Of a stretch of 64,000 nucleotides of DNA, positions 1 to 8,745 are shown piece after piece. Under the pieces are notes generated by a model, which saw only the letters and a program-made list of their open reading frames with translations, was not told the origin of the DNA and made no database searches. Within the stretch, counting starts at the first letter, position 1; every line of letters starts with the position of its first letter. This stretch comes from CAYNRG01 sp047973125 (GTDB taxonomy: Bacteria > Bacillota_I > Bacilli_A > Erysipelotrichales > Erysipelotrichaceae). Location of the stretch: the NCBI GenBank assembly GCA_047973125.1, contig JBKEBK010000023.1, positions 95,193 through 159,192 of the forward strand, read 5' to 3'. The position numbers and the translations under genes are program-made.

Positions 1-1
1 A

Positions 2-994
2 ATGACTAATATTAATGATGTAGCAAAAAGAGCGGGTGTTGGAGTATCAACTGTTTCAAAGGCTTTAAATAACTACAGTGGTGTTAGCTTAAAAACTAAG
101 GAAAAGGTTTATAAGGCTGCTAAAGATTTAAATTATATTCCAAATGCTGTCGCTGCAGCTCTATCTTCAAAGGAGAGTAAAAGGATTGCTATTGTTGTCT
201 TTGTAAATAATGATCGACAATCAATTGATGAGTTAAATATGTTGTATTTAATGGGTTCAATGGATAAGGCTAATGATTTAAATTTAGAAGTTATTACAGT
301 ATTTTCAAATTCTTTTATCAATATGAGTAAAGAGGAAGTAATTCAGTATTTTAGATCACTTAGTATTTCTGCAATGGTTGTCTTTGGTCTTCATAAAGAA
401 GAAGTATTATTTCATGAAATAATGAGGGAAGAATTTATAAAATGTGTCTTAGTTGATGCACCAATTCTGGGTGATAGTACATCTTATGTAATGGTTGATC
501 ATTTAAAGGCTCAGTATGATATTGTAAAAAGAGCTGTAGAGAATGATCAAAGCATCAAAAATATTTTATACCTTGCTGGAAGAAGAGATGGTTATGTTAC
601 TGACTTAAGACTTCAAGGGATCAAAAAAGCAACTACTGAGTGTAAGGTAAATTTAAAGTATTATTATGCTGATTTTAGTGAGAAGATGGCTTATGATCTT
701 GTTAGTAAACATCTTGATAATAGTGATTTAATTGTCTGTGCTTCAGATCTTATGGCAATTGGAGCTAGTCGCTCTTTAAAGAAAATGGGTAAGGATATTG
801 CGATATTAGGATATGATGGTATTAGTTTACTAGGATATATCGATAAAGAAATTACAAGTGTCACTCAAGACTTTTATAGCTTAGCTCAAATGGCAATTGC
901 TGAGGCTAAAAACTTAATTGATGGTGCTAAAGGATCGGCAATTCTTGTTGATTATGATATAAAAAGTATTAAGTATGAAGATGTAATAAATTAA
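2..994 (+). CDS. LacI family transcriptional regulator
   Basis: A 330-residue DNA-binding repressor of the LacI/GalR family. The N-terminal helix-turn-helix (residues about 3-50) has the family pattern INDVAKRAGVGVSTVSKALN, followed by the hinge helix region ending in YIPNAVAAALSS. The rest is a periplasmic-binding-protein-like effector domain. The ATG is at base 2, so promoter and ribosome site lie outside the window. The gene sits 18 bp before the phosphorylase and glucanotransferase genes, so it probably controls maltodextrin or glycogen use; the effector sugar is inference. LacI family membership is certain, the ligand is not. Confidence 0.9.
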   Translation: MTNINDVAKRAGVGVSTVSKALNNYSGVSLKTKEKVYKAAKDLNYIPNAVAAALSSKESKRIAIVVFVNNDRQSIDELNMLYLMGSMDKANDLNLEVITVFSNSFINMSKEEVIQYFRSLSISAMVVFGLHKEEVLFHEIMREEFIKCVLVDAPILGDSTSYVMVDHLKAQYDIVKRAVENDQSIKNILYLAGRRDGYVTDLRLQGIKKATTECKVNLKYYYADFSEKMAYDLVSKHLDNSDLIVCASDLMAIGASRSLKKMGKDIAILGYDGISLLGYIDKEITSVTQDFYSLAQMAIAEAKNLIDGAKGSAILVDYDIKSIKYEDVIN

Positions 995-1012
995 AAGAGG
1001 AGAGAAAAATTA

Positions 1013-3253
1013 ATGATTAGAAATGAACTTTTAGAAATATGTCAAAATAGATTAGGTGAAATGAGTACAGAGGAAGTGTATGCTGCTCTTATTAAATTAG
1101 CTTCAAATCATATAAATAGTATGGAATGTGTATCTGGTAAAAGAAAAGTATATTATATGTCTGCTGAATTTCTTATTGGAAAGCTGTTATCAAATAACTT
1201 ACAGAATTTAAAAATCTATGATGATGTAGATGCAATCTTGAAGGAGCATGGTCATAACTTAAAAGATTTAGAGGAGTATGATCCAGAGCCATCACTTGGT
1301 AATGGTGGTCTTGGAAGGCTTGCTGCTTGTTTTTTAGACTCAATTGCTACCACTGGGGTAAATGGTGAGGGGCTAGGTTTAAATTATCATTTTGGCTTAT
1401 TTAAACAGGTATTTAAGAACAACTTACAAAATGAAGAAAAAGATGTTTGGTTAGATAAAAAGTCTTTTCTAAGAAAAACAGATACGACATTTGAAATTAA
1501 GATTGCTGATCAAAGGATGATATCAAGAATGTATGAACTTGATATTGTTGGTTATAGTGGAAAGAAGACATTTTTAAGATTATTTGATTTAGAAAGTATC
1601 AATGAAAAGCTTGTTAAAAAGGGTATAAGTTTTGATCAAAAAGATTTAAACGAAAATTTAACACTATTTCTATATCCTGATGACTCTACTGAAGAGGGTT
1701 TAAGATTAAGGTTTGCTCAACAGTATTTTATGGTTCAAAGTGGATTGAATTACATATTAAAGATGCATCCAGATTTAAGAAACTTAGATAAGAATGTTGT
1801 AATTCAAATAAATGATACACATCCATCAATGGTAATAATTTTACTCATTCAAAGATTATTAAGTGATGGTATTGAATTTAATGAGGCAGTAAGGATTGTA
1901 AGTAATACCTGTGCTTATACAAACCATACAATCTTAGCGGAGGCTCTAGAGAAGTGGCCATTAAAGTACTTTGATAGTGTTGATGAAGAGTTAAAAGATA
2001 TTATAAAAAAATTAGATAAGTTAATTAAAAATAAGTACAGTAATGAAAAAGTTCATATTCTTGATAAAGATAATTTAGTACACATGGCTACGCTTGCTAT
2101 TCACTTTAGTTTTAGTACAAATGGAGTAGCATCACTGCATACAGATATTTTAGTAAATAGTGAGCTAAAAGAATTTGCTGAAATATATCCAGATAGATTT
2201 AATAATAAAACTAATGGTATAACCTTTAGAAGATGGTTATTATTTTCAAATCGTCAATTGAGTAAGTATATAGAAGAATTAATTGGAGATGGATTTAAGA
2301 GTAATGAGTATGAGTTAGAAAGATTACTAGCTTTTAAAGATGATGTAAATGTTAGAAATAACATTTTAGCAATCAAAAAACAGAAAAAAATAGATTTAAA
2401 GGATTATTTAAAGAAAGAGTATAATTTTGATATTAATACAGATTCAATATTTGATATTCAAATTAAAAGATTGCATGAGTATAAAAGACAACAAATGAAT
2501 ATGTTGTATATTATTGATTTAATGAAAAAAATTAGAAATGGTAAAGATATTAAAAGACCTATTACATTTTTCTTTGGATCTAAAGCAGCTCCAGCATATA
2601 CTATAGCTAAAGATATAATTCATGCTTTATTAACACTTGCTGATATTATTGATAAGGATGAATTATTAAGTAAATATATTAAGATTGTTTTTGTTGAAAA
2701 CTACAATGTAACGAAGGCTGAATATCTAATACCAGCATGTGATGTTTCTGAGCAAATATCACTAGCAAGTAAAGAGGCTAGTGGTACTGGTAATATGAAG
2801 TTAATGTTAAATGGCGCTCTTACAATTGGAACCTTAGATGGAGCAAATATTGAAATTAAAGATCTTGTTGGTGATGATAATATCTATATCTTTGGAAAAG
2901 ATAGTCAAACAATAATTAATCATTATAAAAATAAGGATTATGTTTCTAAGGACTATTACAATAATAATGCTGATATTAAAAATGCTGTAGATTATTTAAT
3001 TAGTGATGAAATGATAAATTGTGGAACAAAAGAAAACCTTGAAAGACTTCATAAGGAGTTAGTAAATAAGGATTGGTTTATGACATTAATTGATTTTGAA
3101 GAATATGTAGCAGTTAAAAACAGAATGTTTGCTGATTTTGAAAAAAGAGATGAGTGGGCAGAGAAAATGATTGTTAATATTGCTAAGGCTGGATACTTTA
3201 GCTCTGATCGCACAATCATGGATTATGAGGAAGAGATATGGAAAAGCAAGTAA
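1013..3253 (+). CDS. glgP: glycogen/maltodextrin phosphorylase
   Basis: A GT35 alpha-glucan phosphorylase, which releases glucose-1-phosphate from alpha-1,4-glucans using phosphate and pyridoxal phosphate. At 746 residues it is at the short end for the family. Visible signatures are the N-terminal YYMSAEFLIGKLL block, the glycine-rich PSLGNGGLGRLAACFLDS segment, QINDTHPSM, TNGITFRRWL, and the cofactor site ASGTGNMK with Lys596 as the likely Schiff-base lysine. An AGAGGAGAG ribosome site precedes the ATG. The gene overlaps the next one by 16 bp, so the two are translated together. malP would be an equally good name, because glycogen and maltodextrin enzymes are not separable here. Confidence 0.95.
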   Translation: MIRNELLEICQNRLGEMSTEEVYAALIKLASNHINSMECVSGKRKVYYMSAEFLIGKLLSNNLQNLKIYDDVDAILKEHGHNLKDLEEYDPEPSLGNGGLGRLAACFLDSIATTGVNGEGLGLNYHFGLFKQVFKNNLQNEEKDVWLDKKSFLRKTDTTFEIKIADQRMISRMYELDIVGYSGKKTFLRLFDLESINEKLVKKGISFDQKDLNENLTLFLYPDDSTEEGLRLRFAQQYFMVQSGLNYILKMHPDLRNLDKNVVIQINDTHPSMVIILLIQRLLSDGIEFNEAVRIVSNTCAYTNHTILAEALEKWPLKYFDSVDEELKDIIKKLDKLIKNKYSNEKVHILDKDNLVHMATLAIHFSFSTNGVASLHTDILVNSELKEFAEIYPDRFNNKTNGITFRRWLLFSNRQLSKYIEELIGDGFKSNEYELERLLAFKDDVNVRNNILAIKKQKKIDLKDYLKKEYNFDINTDSIFDIQIKRLHEYKRQQMNMLYIIDLMKKIRNGKDIKRPITFFFGSKAAPAYTIAKDIIHALLTLADIIDKDELLSKYIKIVFVENYNVTKAEYLIPACDVSEQISLASKEASGTGNMKLMLNGALTIGTLDGANIEIKDLVGDDNIYIFGKDSQTIINHYKNKDYVSKDYYNNNADIKNAVDYLISDEMINCGTKENLERLHKELVNKDWFMTLIDFEEYVAVKNRMFADFEKRDEWAEKMIVNIAKAGYFSSDRTIMDYEEEIWKSK

Positions 3254-4674
3254 GAGAAGCAGGAGTTCTTCTACCACTGTTTAGCCTTCCTGGAACAATG
3301 GGTATTGGCGATATGGGAAAGTGTGCATACGATTGGGTTGATATTCTTTGTGATAGTGGTGCTTCAAGTTGGCAAATCTTACCACTTCATCCAGTTGGTT
3401 ATGGCAATTCACCTTATCAAACATATTCTGCTTTTGCAGGAGATGAAATATATATCTGTCTTGAAGATTTATTTAAGTACTTAAAGATAGAAAAGTCAAT
3501 ATTATCAGTAAAATCAAATAGTGTTAACTACGATATGGTAAGAGATGAAAAGTCAAAACTATTAAAAGAGGCTTTCTCTTATTTTAAAGAAAATGTAGTG
3601 TATCAAGCATTTTTAAAGGAAGCATTTTGGCTTAAAGATTATGCTCAATTTATGGCTTTGAAAAAATTGAATGATAATAAGTCTTGGATTGAATGGGAAA
3701 GAGATGACTATGATAAAAATGAAGTTCAATATCAGATGTTCATACAGTTTATCTTTAATCAACAATGGATAAGTTTAAGGAAGTATGCTAATAAAAAAGG
3801 TATTAAAATAATTGGTGATATTCCTATTTATTTAAGTCACGATAGTGCTGATGTTTATTATAATAGGGATGAATTTTTGATTAATAAAGATAATGAATTA
3901 GAAGTTGTTGCAGGGGTACCACCTGACTACTTTAGTGAGGAAGGACAGCTCTGGGGTAATCCAATCTATGATTGGGATAAAATGAAATCTAATAATTATT
4001 CAATGTGGATTAATCGTTTAAAGTGGAGTATGCGTCTATTTGATATAATTAGAATAGATCACTTTAGAGCCTTTGATACTTACTGGGCAATAGAGAAAGG
4101 TTCACTAACGGCAAAAAATGGTCAATGGATGTTTGGTCCTTCAAATCATTTTTTCGATGTAGTTTATCAAGAATTACCTCATATCAATATTATTGCAGAA
4201 GATTTAGGAGACTTAAGAGAAGAAGTTTTAAAGCTTAGGGATGATTATCATATGATGGGTATGCAGATAATTCAATTCTCACTTAAACATGATGAAATAA
4301 TAAGAGATAAAAAAATGAAAAGAAACTTACTAATTTATACTGGTACACATGATAATGAAGTGATGGCTGATTGGTATGATAGAAATTCATTTATTAAAAA
4401 ATTACAGGTTAGATGGGATTTATTTAAGCGGGGTATAAAGGATAAAAATTTAATAGATAAAATTAATCATTATACCCTAAGTTTAAATGCTGATTGGGCA
4501 ATACTGCCTCTACAGGATATTATACAAGCAAAGAATAGTAGAATAAATTGTCCAAGTACGCTTGGAAGTCCAAACTGGGAATGGAAATTATCGGACTTAG
4601 ATTCAATTAAAGATTCTATGAAAAAGTTAAAATTTTGGATTAGGAATACTAATAGAAATAATAAAAGCTTCTAA
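3238..4674 (+). CDS. malQ: 4-alpha-glucanotransferase (amylomaltase)
   Basis: A GH77 amylomaltase of 478 residues that transfers maltodextrin segments between chains and frees glucose, producing the longer chains used by phosphorylase. The N-terminus GVLLPLFSLPGTMGIGDMG and the substrate block PLHPVGYGNSPYQTYSAFAG are typical. Predicted catalytic residues are Asp274 in IRIDHFRAFD, Glu321 in IIAEDLG and Asp372 in TGTHDNE. The start lies inside the end of the phosphorylase gene (16-bp overlap). The length is usual for bacterial MalQ of the short class, and the stop codon falls inside the terminator hairpin that follows. Confidence 0.95.
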   Translation: MEKQVREAGVLLPLFSLPGTMGIGDMGKCAYDWVDILCDSGASSWQILPLHPVGYGNSPYQTYSAFAGDEIYICLEDLFKYLKIEKSILSVKSNSVNYDMVRDEKSKLLKEAFSYFKENVVYQAFLKEAFWLKDYAQFMALKKLNDNKSWIEWERDDYDKNEVQYQMFIQFIFNQQWISLRKYANKKGIKIIGDIPIYLSHDSADVYYNRDEFLINKDNELEVVAGVPPDYFSEEGQLWGNPIYDWDKMKSNNYSMWINRLKWSMRLFDIIRIDHFRAFDTYWAIEKGSLTAKNGQWMFGPSNHFFDVVYQELPHINIIAEDLGDLREEVLKLRDDYHMMGMQIIQFSLKHDEIIRDKKMKRNLLIYTGTHDNEVMADWYDRNSFIKKLQVRWDLFKRGIKDKNLIDKINHYTLSLNADWAILPLQDIIQAKNSRINCPSTLGSPNWEWKLSDLDSIKDSMKKLKFWIRNTNRNNKSF

Positions 4675-4688
4675 AAAGAAGTTTTTTT
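4663..4688 (+). terminator. intrinsic terminator after malQ
   Basis: The arms AAAAGCTTCT and AGAAGTTTTTTT pair around a four-base loop, with one G-U pair, and end in a T run. The hairpin includes the malQ stop codon and separates the glucan operon from the TetR promoter that starts 12 bp later. Confidence 0.8.
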
Positions 4689-4700
4689 AAAAAAAGTATA

Positions 4701-4729
4701 TTGACCAAATCGGTCAATAGATGTATAAT
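4701..4729 (+). promoter_or_regulatory. promoter and TetR operator
   Basis: The -35 box TTGACC (4701-4706) and the -10 box TATAAT (4724-4729) are 17 bp apart. A perfect dyad, TTGACC-aaatc-GGTCAA (4701-4717), covers the -35 box and runs into the spacer. Such sites are typical of TetR/AcrR repressors, so the adjacent regulator very likely represses itself and the exporter genes. Confidence 0.85.
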
Positions 4730-4754
4730 ACAGCTAAGGAGGGAAGGCAATGTG

Positions 4755-5354
4755 ATGTATCCTAATTTTATAAAATTATCTAAGCAGAAGCAAAAAAGTA
4801 TAATTGTTGCTGGGTTTGAGTGTTTTAGTAAGAGTGGTTATGATAAAACCTCTATTGCTGATATTGCCGAAAAGGCAAGTATATCCAAGGCTTCAATATT
4901 TCATTATTTTAAATCTAAGAAGAATTTATATCATTTTCTTTATAAAGAGTCCTGTCGTTTGATTGCTAATAATACAATAGAGGGCAATGAAGATTTATTT
5001 GAGACTATTAAAATAGGTACAGCTAGTAAGTTTGAAGTAATGAAAGAATATCCTTTTATGTATCAGTTTTTGATATCTGCAAATAAAGAGGAAGATGAAA
5101 AATTAAAGAAAGAGTTGTCTCAATTATTAGAAGATGATTATAATCGTGGTAGTGATGTATTATTAAAAAATGTTAATTGGAATAAAATAAAGGATAATGT
5201 ATCTATGCAGACAGCTTTAGAGTTAATCATGTATTTATCACAGGGTTATCTAAAAGAGGTATCGTATGATGAAGATAGTGATCTGGTGGTAAAAAAATTG
5301 ATGGAGTATTTAGAAATAATAAAAATTGCAATTTATAAGGAGGAGTACTTATGA
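4755..5354 (+). CDS. TetR/AcrR family regulator of ABC exporter
   Basis: A 199-residue repressor with an N-terminal helix-turn-helix (about residues 10-55, SIADIAEKASISKASIFHYF) and a ligand-binding helical domain. The start at 4755 was chosen because AAGGAGGG (4736-4743) lies 11 bp upstream. An in-frame TTG at 4701 is inside the -35 promoter box and cannot be the start, and an ATG at 4750 is followed directly by TGA. The gene overlaps the ABC ATPase gene by four bases (ATGA). It probably senses an exported compound; the ligand is unknown. Confidence 0.9.
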   Translation: MYPNFIKLSKQKQKSIIVAGFECFSKSGYDKTSIADIAEKASISKASIFHYFKSKKNLYHFLYKESCRLIANNTIEGNEDLFETIKIGTASKFEVMKEYPFMYQFLISANKEEDEKLKKELSQLLEDDYNRGSDVLLKNVNWNKIKDNVSMQTALELIMYLSQGYLKEVSYDEDSDLVVKKLMEYLEIIKIAIYKEEYL

Positions 5355-6235
5355 GCAGTATAAAAATTAGTAATTTGACTCGTGATTATGGTAAAAACAA
5401 GGGTATATTTGATGTTTCCATGGAAATAAAGGCTGGGGAAGTCTTTGGTTTTCTAGGTCCAAATGGGGCTGGAAAGACGACAACGATTAGACATCTTTTA
5501 GGATTTTTAAAACCAAAAAGTGGTAGTTCTCAAGTGGATGGTCTTGATTGTTGGAATGATCGCCATACTATTTTAAAAGAAGTTGGATATATCCCTGGTG
5601 AAATATCATTGTTTGATGAAATGAGTGGTAATCAATATCTGAATTTCATAATGAAGTATCGAGGTAATAATTGTGTTCAAAGAAAGAATGAGCTTATTAA
5701 GTATCTTGATTTAGATGGCAGTGTTAAAATTAAAAAAATGAGTAAGGGAATGAAGCAGAAGGTTGGAATTATTGCTGCCTTAATGCATGATCCACAGATC
5801 TTAATACTAGATGAGCCAACAAGTGGATTAGATCCATTGATGCAAAATAAATTTATTGATTTAATTATCAAAGAGAAAGAAAAGGGTAAAACAATACTAA
5901 TGTCATCTCATATGTTTGAAGAGGTTGAAAGAACCTGTCATAAGGTGGCAATTATTAAAAATGGTCGTATTGTAGCTACTGACTCTATTGAAGATCTTAA
6001 AGCTAAAAGATTAAGAAAATATATTGTTACATTTAAAGATAAGATAAGTGTTGATAATTTTTCAAAAGAAGACTTCAAAATGAGAATTATTTCTAATGAT
6101 CGTATAGAAGTAATTATCAAAGATGATATTAATGAGTTAATAAGTGTATTAACTAAATATCAAATATTGAATATTTCTGCACCAAGCCAATCATTGGAAG
6201 AGCTATTTTTACACTACTATGGAGGTGAAAACTAA
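5351..6235 (+). CDS. ABC transporter ATP-binding protein (drug/antibiotic export type)
   Basis: A 294-residue ATPase of the CcmA/BcrA type. Walker A is GPNGAGKTTT (about residues 35-44), the signature is a degenerate MSKGMKQKVGII, and Walker B is ILILDEPTSGLD followed by the H-loop SSHMFEEV. The C-terminal extension after about residue 220 is typical of ABC-2 type exporters. It is translationally coupled to the TetR gene upstream and shares a TAATG junction with the permease downstream. Together the three genes form an inducible efflux unit; the substrate cannot be read from the sequence. Confidence 0.92.
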   Translation: MSSIKISNLTRDYGKNKGIFDVSMEIKAGEVFGFLGPNGAGKTTTIRHLLGFLKPKSGSSQVDGLDCWNDRHTILKEVGYIPGEISLFDEMSGNQYLNFIMKYRGNNCVQRKNELIKYLDLDGSVKIKKMSKGMKQKVGIIAALMHDPQILILDEPTSGLDPLMQNKFIDLIIKEKEKGKTILMSSHMFEEVERTCHKVAIIKNGRIVATDSIEDLKAKRLRKYIVTFKDKISVDNFSKEDFKMRIISNDRIEVIIKDDINELISVLTKYQILNISAPSQSLEELFLHYYGGEN

Positions 6236-7035
6236 TGGTGAATTTAACTTTATTTAAAAGAGAACTTAAACAATCAATTCCATTAATGTTAATAATTTTA
6301 TCAATTATTACTCTTTATGTTTCTGTTATTATTTATATGTATGATCCTACGATGATAGATACTTTAAATAGTTTTACAGAAGTAATGCCAGAAATTATGG
6401 CTATGGTTGGGATGGTAAGTGTAAGTGACTCACTTTTATCTTTTGAGGCATCATATCTTTATGGTTTTATCTTGATACTATTTCCAATGTTATATATTTT
6501 AACAAGAAATAATTCATTAATTAAAAAATATATAGAAAATAATTCTATGGCATCACTTCTTGCTGCTCCAATTACTAGAGTAAAGTTCGCAATAACTCAA
6601 GCGACGACTCTAATCTCTACAACCTTTATTTTGGTATGTTTGATAACGCTACTACAATATATTTTAGGAGAAGCAATGTTTCCAAACGATGTAAATATAC
6701 TAGAATTAATTAAGTTAAATATTGGCTTATGTGGATTGTTATTATTCATTGCATCTTTAGCATTTATGGCTAATTGTATATTTAATAATAGTAAGATATC
6801 AACAGCAGTTAGTATTGGCTTACCATTATTTATGTTTGTATTACAAATGATAGCAAATTTAGGTGGCGATGTTGCCAATGCTAAGTATTTTACATTCTTT
6901 ACATTATTTGATCCTAATAATCTAATTACAGGAAATAGTAATGCAATAATGGGAACTCTAGCTCTTTATTTAGGAGCTATCACATTGTTTGTTATTGGAA
7001 TTATCGCCTTTAATAGAAGAGACTTACATATTTAA
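6235..7035 (+). CDS. ABC-2 type permease
   Basis: A 266-residue integral membrane protein with about six hydrophobic segments (roughly residues 15-35, 75-95, 115-140, 160-185, 190-215 and 240-260) and a basic C-terminus NRRDLHI. It is the membrane partner of the preceding ATPase, with which it shares the TAATG stop/start. The N-terminus TLFKRELKQSIPLML is typical of ABC-2 permeases. At 266 residues it has one six-helix domain, so it should act as a homodimer. Confidence 0.85.
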   Translation: MVNLTLFKRELKQSIPLMLIILSIITLYVSVIIYMYDPTMIDTLNSFTEVMPEIMAMVGMVSVSDSLLSFEASYLYGFILILFPMLYILTRNNSLIKKYIENNSMASLLAAPITRVKFAITQATTLISTTFILVCLITLLQYILGEAMFPNDVNILELIKLNIGLCGLLLFIASLAFMANCIFNNSKISTAVSIGLPLFMFVLQMIANLGGDVANAKYFTFFTLFDPNNLITGNSNAIMGTLALYLGAITLFVIGIIAFNRRDLHI

Positions 7036-7042
7036 AAAATAT

Positions 7043-7074
7043 AACTCCTTAAAAATAAATTAAGGAGTTTTTTT
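7043..7074 (+). terminator. intrinsic terminator of TetR-ABC operon
   Basis: The perfect nine-base arms AACTCCTTA (7043-7051) and TAAGGAGTT (7061-7069) are followed by a T run. The hairpin closes the exporter operon, before the convergent phosphatase gene. Confidence 0.9.
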
Positions 7075-7094
7075 ATATAATTTAACATATAGAT

Positions 7095-7841
7095 TTATTG
7101 AAGATATTTAGCTCTTAGTTTTAAGATGTCATCACTTGTTAAATTAAGTTTATCTTTTGCGAACTTTTCAACATTACCATAGGTACTATCAATAATATCC
7201 CATACTGTATTTAAGTATTCTTTTTTAACACCGATTACCTTAGTGAATTTCTCTTTAAGAGCATCATCTAAATTATTATACTGAGGGTACTTTTCTTTAA
7301 TTATATTAAGTAATTGCTCGTTTGATTTATTTGATAGTAAATAATTTTCCATGATACTATCTCTATCAACATTAAGAAGCTCTAATAGGATTGCACAACT
7401 AACACCAGTGCGATCTTTTCCAGCTGTGCAGTGCCATAGAACTGAATCTTCGCAATTTAATAGGATCTTAAAGAAGTCACTCAGTGCCACAATACCTACA
7501 TCACCTCTAACCATATCTTGATAGATGCTAATCATTGAAAGTGAAGTGTCTTCATCACTTAAAAACGATTTAAGTGATGGTGCTTGATATGGCTTATCTT
7601 TAAAGAAATCACAGATATATTTATTAACATTATCAATTTTGTCTTCATTTACTCTTTCATAGCTTGCTCGCATATCAATAACATTCTTAATGTTGTATTC
7701 ATCTTTTATTTTTTCAGCTTCTTCAACACTTAATTTATCTAAGGCTCCACTTCTAAATAAGACATTACTCTTAACTTTCTTGTTATCGATTGTCTTAATA
7801 CCACCAAGTTCTCTAAAGTTAATAACTGATTTTAATGACAT
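7095..7841 (-). CDS. tyrosine-protein phosphatase (DSP-like family)
   Basis: A 248-residue phosphatase of the bacterial tyrosine/serine phosphatase family (Pfam Y_phosphatase3 type). The N-terminus INFRELGGIKT and the FRSGALDKL block are family landmarks. The P-loop is HCTAGKDRTG with Cys138 as the nucleophile and the CX5R arrangement intact; the Lys after Gly suits the dual protein/lipid phosphatase group. There is no signal peptide, so it should be cytoplasmic. An AGGAGG site lies upstream of the ATG. It is a single-gene unit and its physiological substrate is unknown. Confidence 0.9.
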   Translation of the reverse strand: MSLKSVINFRELGGIKTIDNKKVKSNVLFRSGALDKLSVEEAEKIKDEYNIKNVIDMRASYERVNEDKIDNVNKYICDFFKDKPYQAPSLKSFLSDEDTSLSMISIYQDMVRGDVGIVALSDFFKILLNCEDSVLWHCTAGKDRTGVSCAILLELLNVDRDSIMENYLLSNKSNEQLLNIIKEKYPQYNNLDDALKEKFTKVIGVKKEYLNTVWDIIDSTYGNVEKFAKDKLNLTSDDILKLRAKYLQ

Positions 7842-7931
7842 AATGTATCCTCCTACTTTATATATATGATAACACTTTTTAATAATAATTTTTTTATAAT
7901 TGTTTGGATTTATCAGAATGCCTTGTATACT

Positions 7932-7959
7932 TTGACTTTTATAAAAGGTATGTTATAAT
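7932..7959 (+). promoter_or_regulatory. sigma-A type promoter
   Basis: TTGACT (7932-7937) and TATAAT (7954-7959) are 16 bp apart. The promoter is divergent from the phosphatase gene and drives the secreted unknown protein. Confidence 0.75.
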
Positions 7960-7986
7960 TTATAAGCGGTAAAAATGGAGGATATT

Positions 7987-8667
7987 ATGAGAAAAATAAT
8001 ATTGTGTTTGTTCCTATTATGCAGTTTTATATTTACAACAGGTTTTGCAGATATGTCTGATGATGAGGACTTTAATATAGAATCTTTTAATAAGTACAAT
8101 AAAGAATTTGTTAGTGAAGCTATTGAAGTTTGTTCTTCATCGGCTACTAAAACGTATATGTCATATAAGGCAATTACATCTAAAAGATCTAAACAATATC
8201 GTTTTATTGATGAGCATATGAAGGTAGATGAGACTACTGGGCTTTTAATTGATGAAGATGGCTTTATTGGTGTTGCTTTAGGTTCAAGTTTTGGAGAAAT
8301 TGGAACTCGTTACTATTTTACATTAGATAGTGGAGCGGTTCTGCCTTTAGTTAAGGTTGATGCTAAGGCTACAGTTGATGCACCTAATGGCTGTTCTCAC
8401 AGTAAGGATGCCAGTGTAATTGAATTTGTAATTGATACAGACATTGCTAAGGAATATTTTGGTGTTAGTAATAATGGATATATTAGTCAAGGTAACTTTA
8501 ATAACAATGAATATTTTAATGGTGAAATTGAAGCTATTGAGCTAGTATCAGATGAGCGTCTTGAAGAGGGTGTTTATTATGAGGAAAAAGTTACTGATAA
8601 TATTGAAATGAGTAAACACATTATTGGTTCTTTGGATAATGAATTAAAACTTGTTGGTGGATACTAA
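7987..8667 (+). CDS. secreted protein of unknown function
   Basis: I do not recognise this 226-residue protein. It has a signal peptide: positive RK, a hydrophobic stretch over residues 4-18, and a likely cleavage after GFA near residue 20. An Asp/Glu-rich mature part follows. The start at 7987 was preferred over an in-frame ATG at 7975 because the sequence GGAGG (7977-7981) is a well-placed ribosome site for 7987 and overlaps the earlier ATG. There is no lipobox cysteine, no sortase motif and no transmembrane segment after the signal, so it is probably released or loosely wall-bound. It has its own promoter and terminator. Confidence 0.75.
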   Translation: MRKIILCLFLLCSFIFTTGFADMSDDEDFNIESFNKYNKEFVSEAIEVCSSSATKTYMSYKAITSKRSKQYRFIDEHMKVDETTGLLIDEDGFIGVALGSSFGEIGTRYYFTLDSGAVLPLVKVDAKATVDAPNGCSHSKDASVIEFVIDTDIAKEYFGVSNNGYISQGNFNNNEYFNGEIEAIELVSDERLEEGVYYEEKVTDNIEMSKHIIGSLDNELKLVGGY

Positions 8668-8685
8668 ATTAGTATCTACTTTTTT
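8657..8685 (+). terminator. intrinsic terminator
   Basis: GTGGATACT pairs with AGTATCTAC over a five-base loop (one G-U pair), followed by six T. The stop codon of the secreted-protein gene lies in the hairpin. A second weaker T-rich hairpin, CAACTT/AAGTTG with a T7 tail, follows at 8693-8717 just before glmU. Confidence 0.8.
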
Positions 8686-8745
8686 GATATTTCAACTTTT
8701 TTTTAAGTTGTTTTTTTGGTAAACTAGATAAAGGAGGATTACAAG

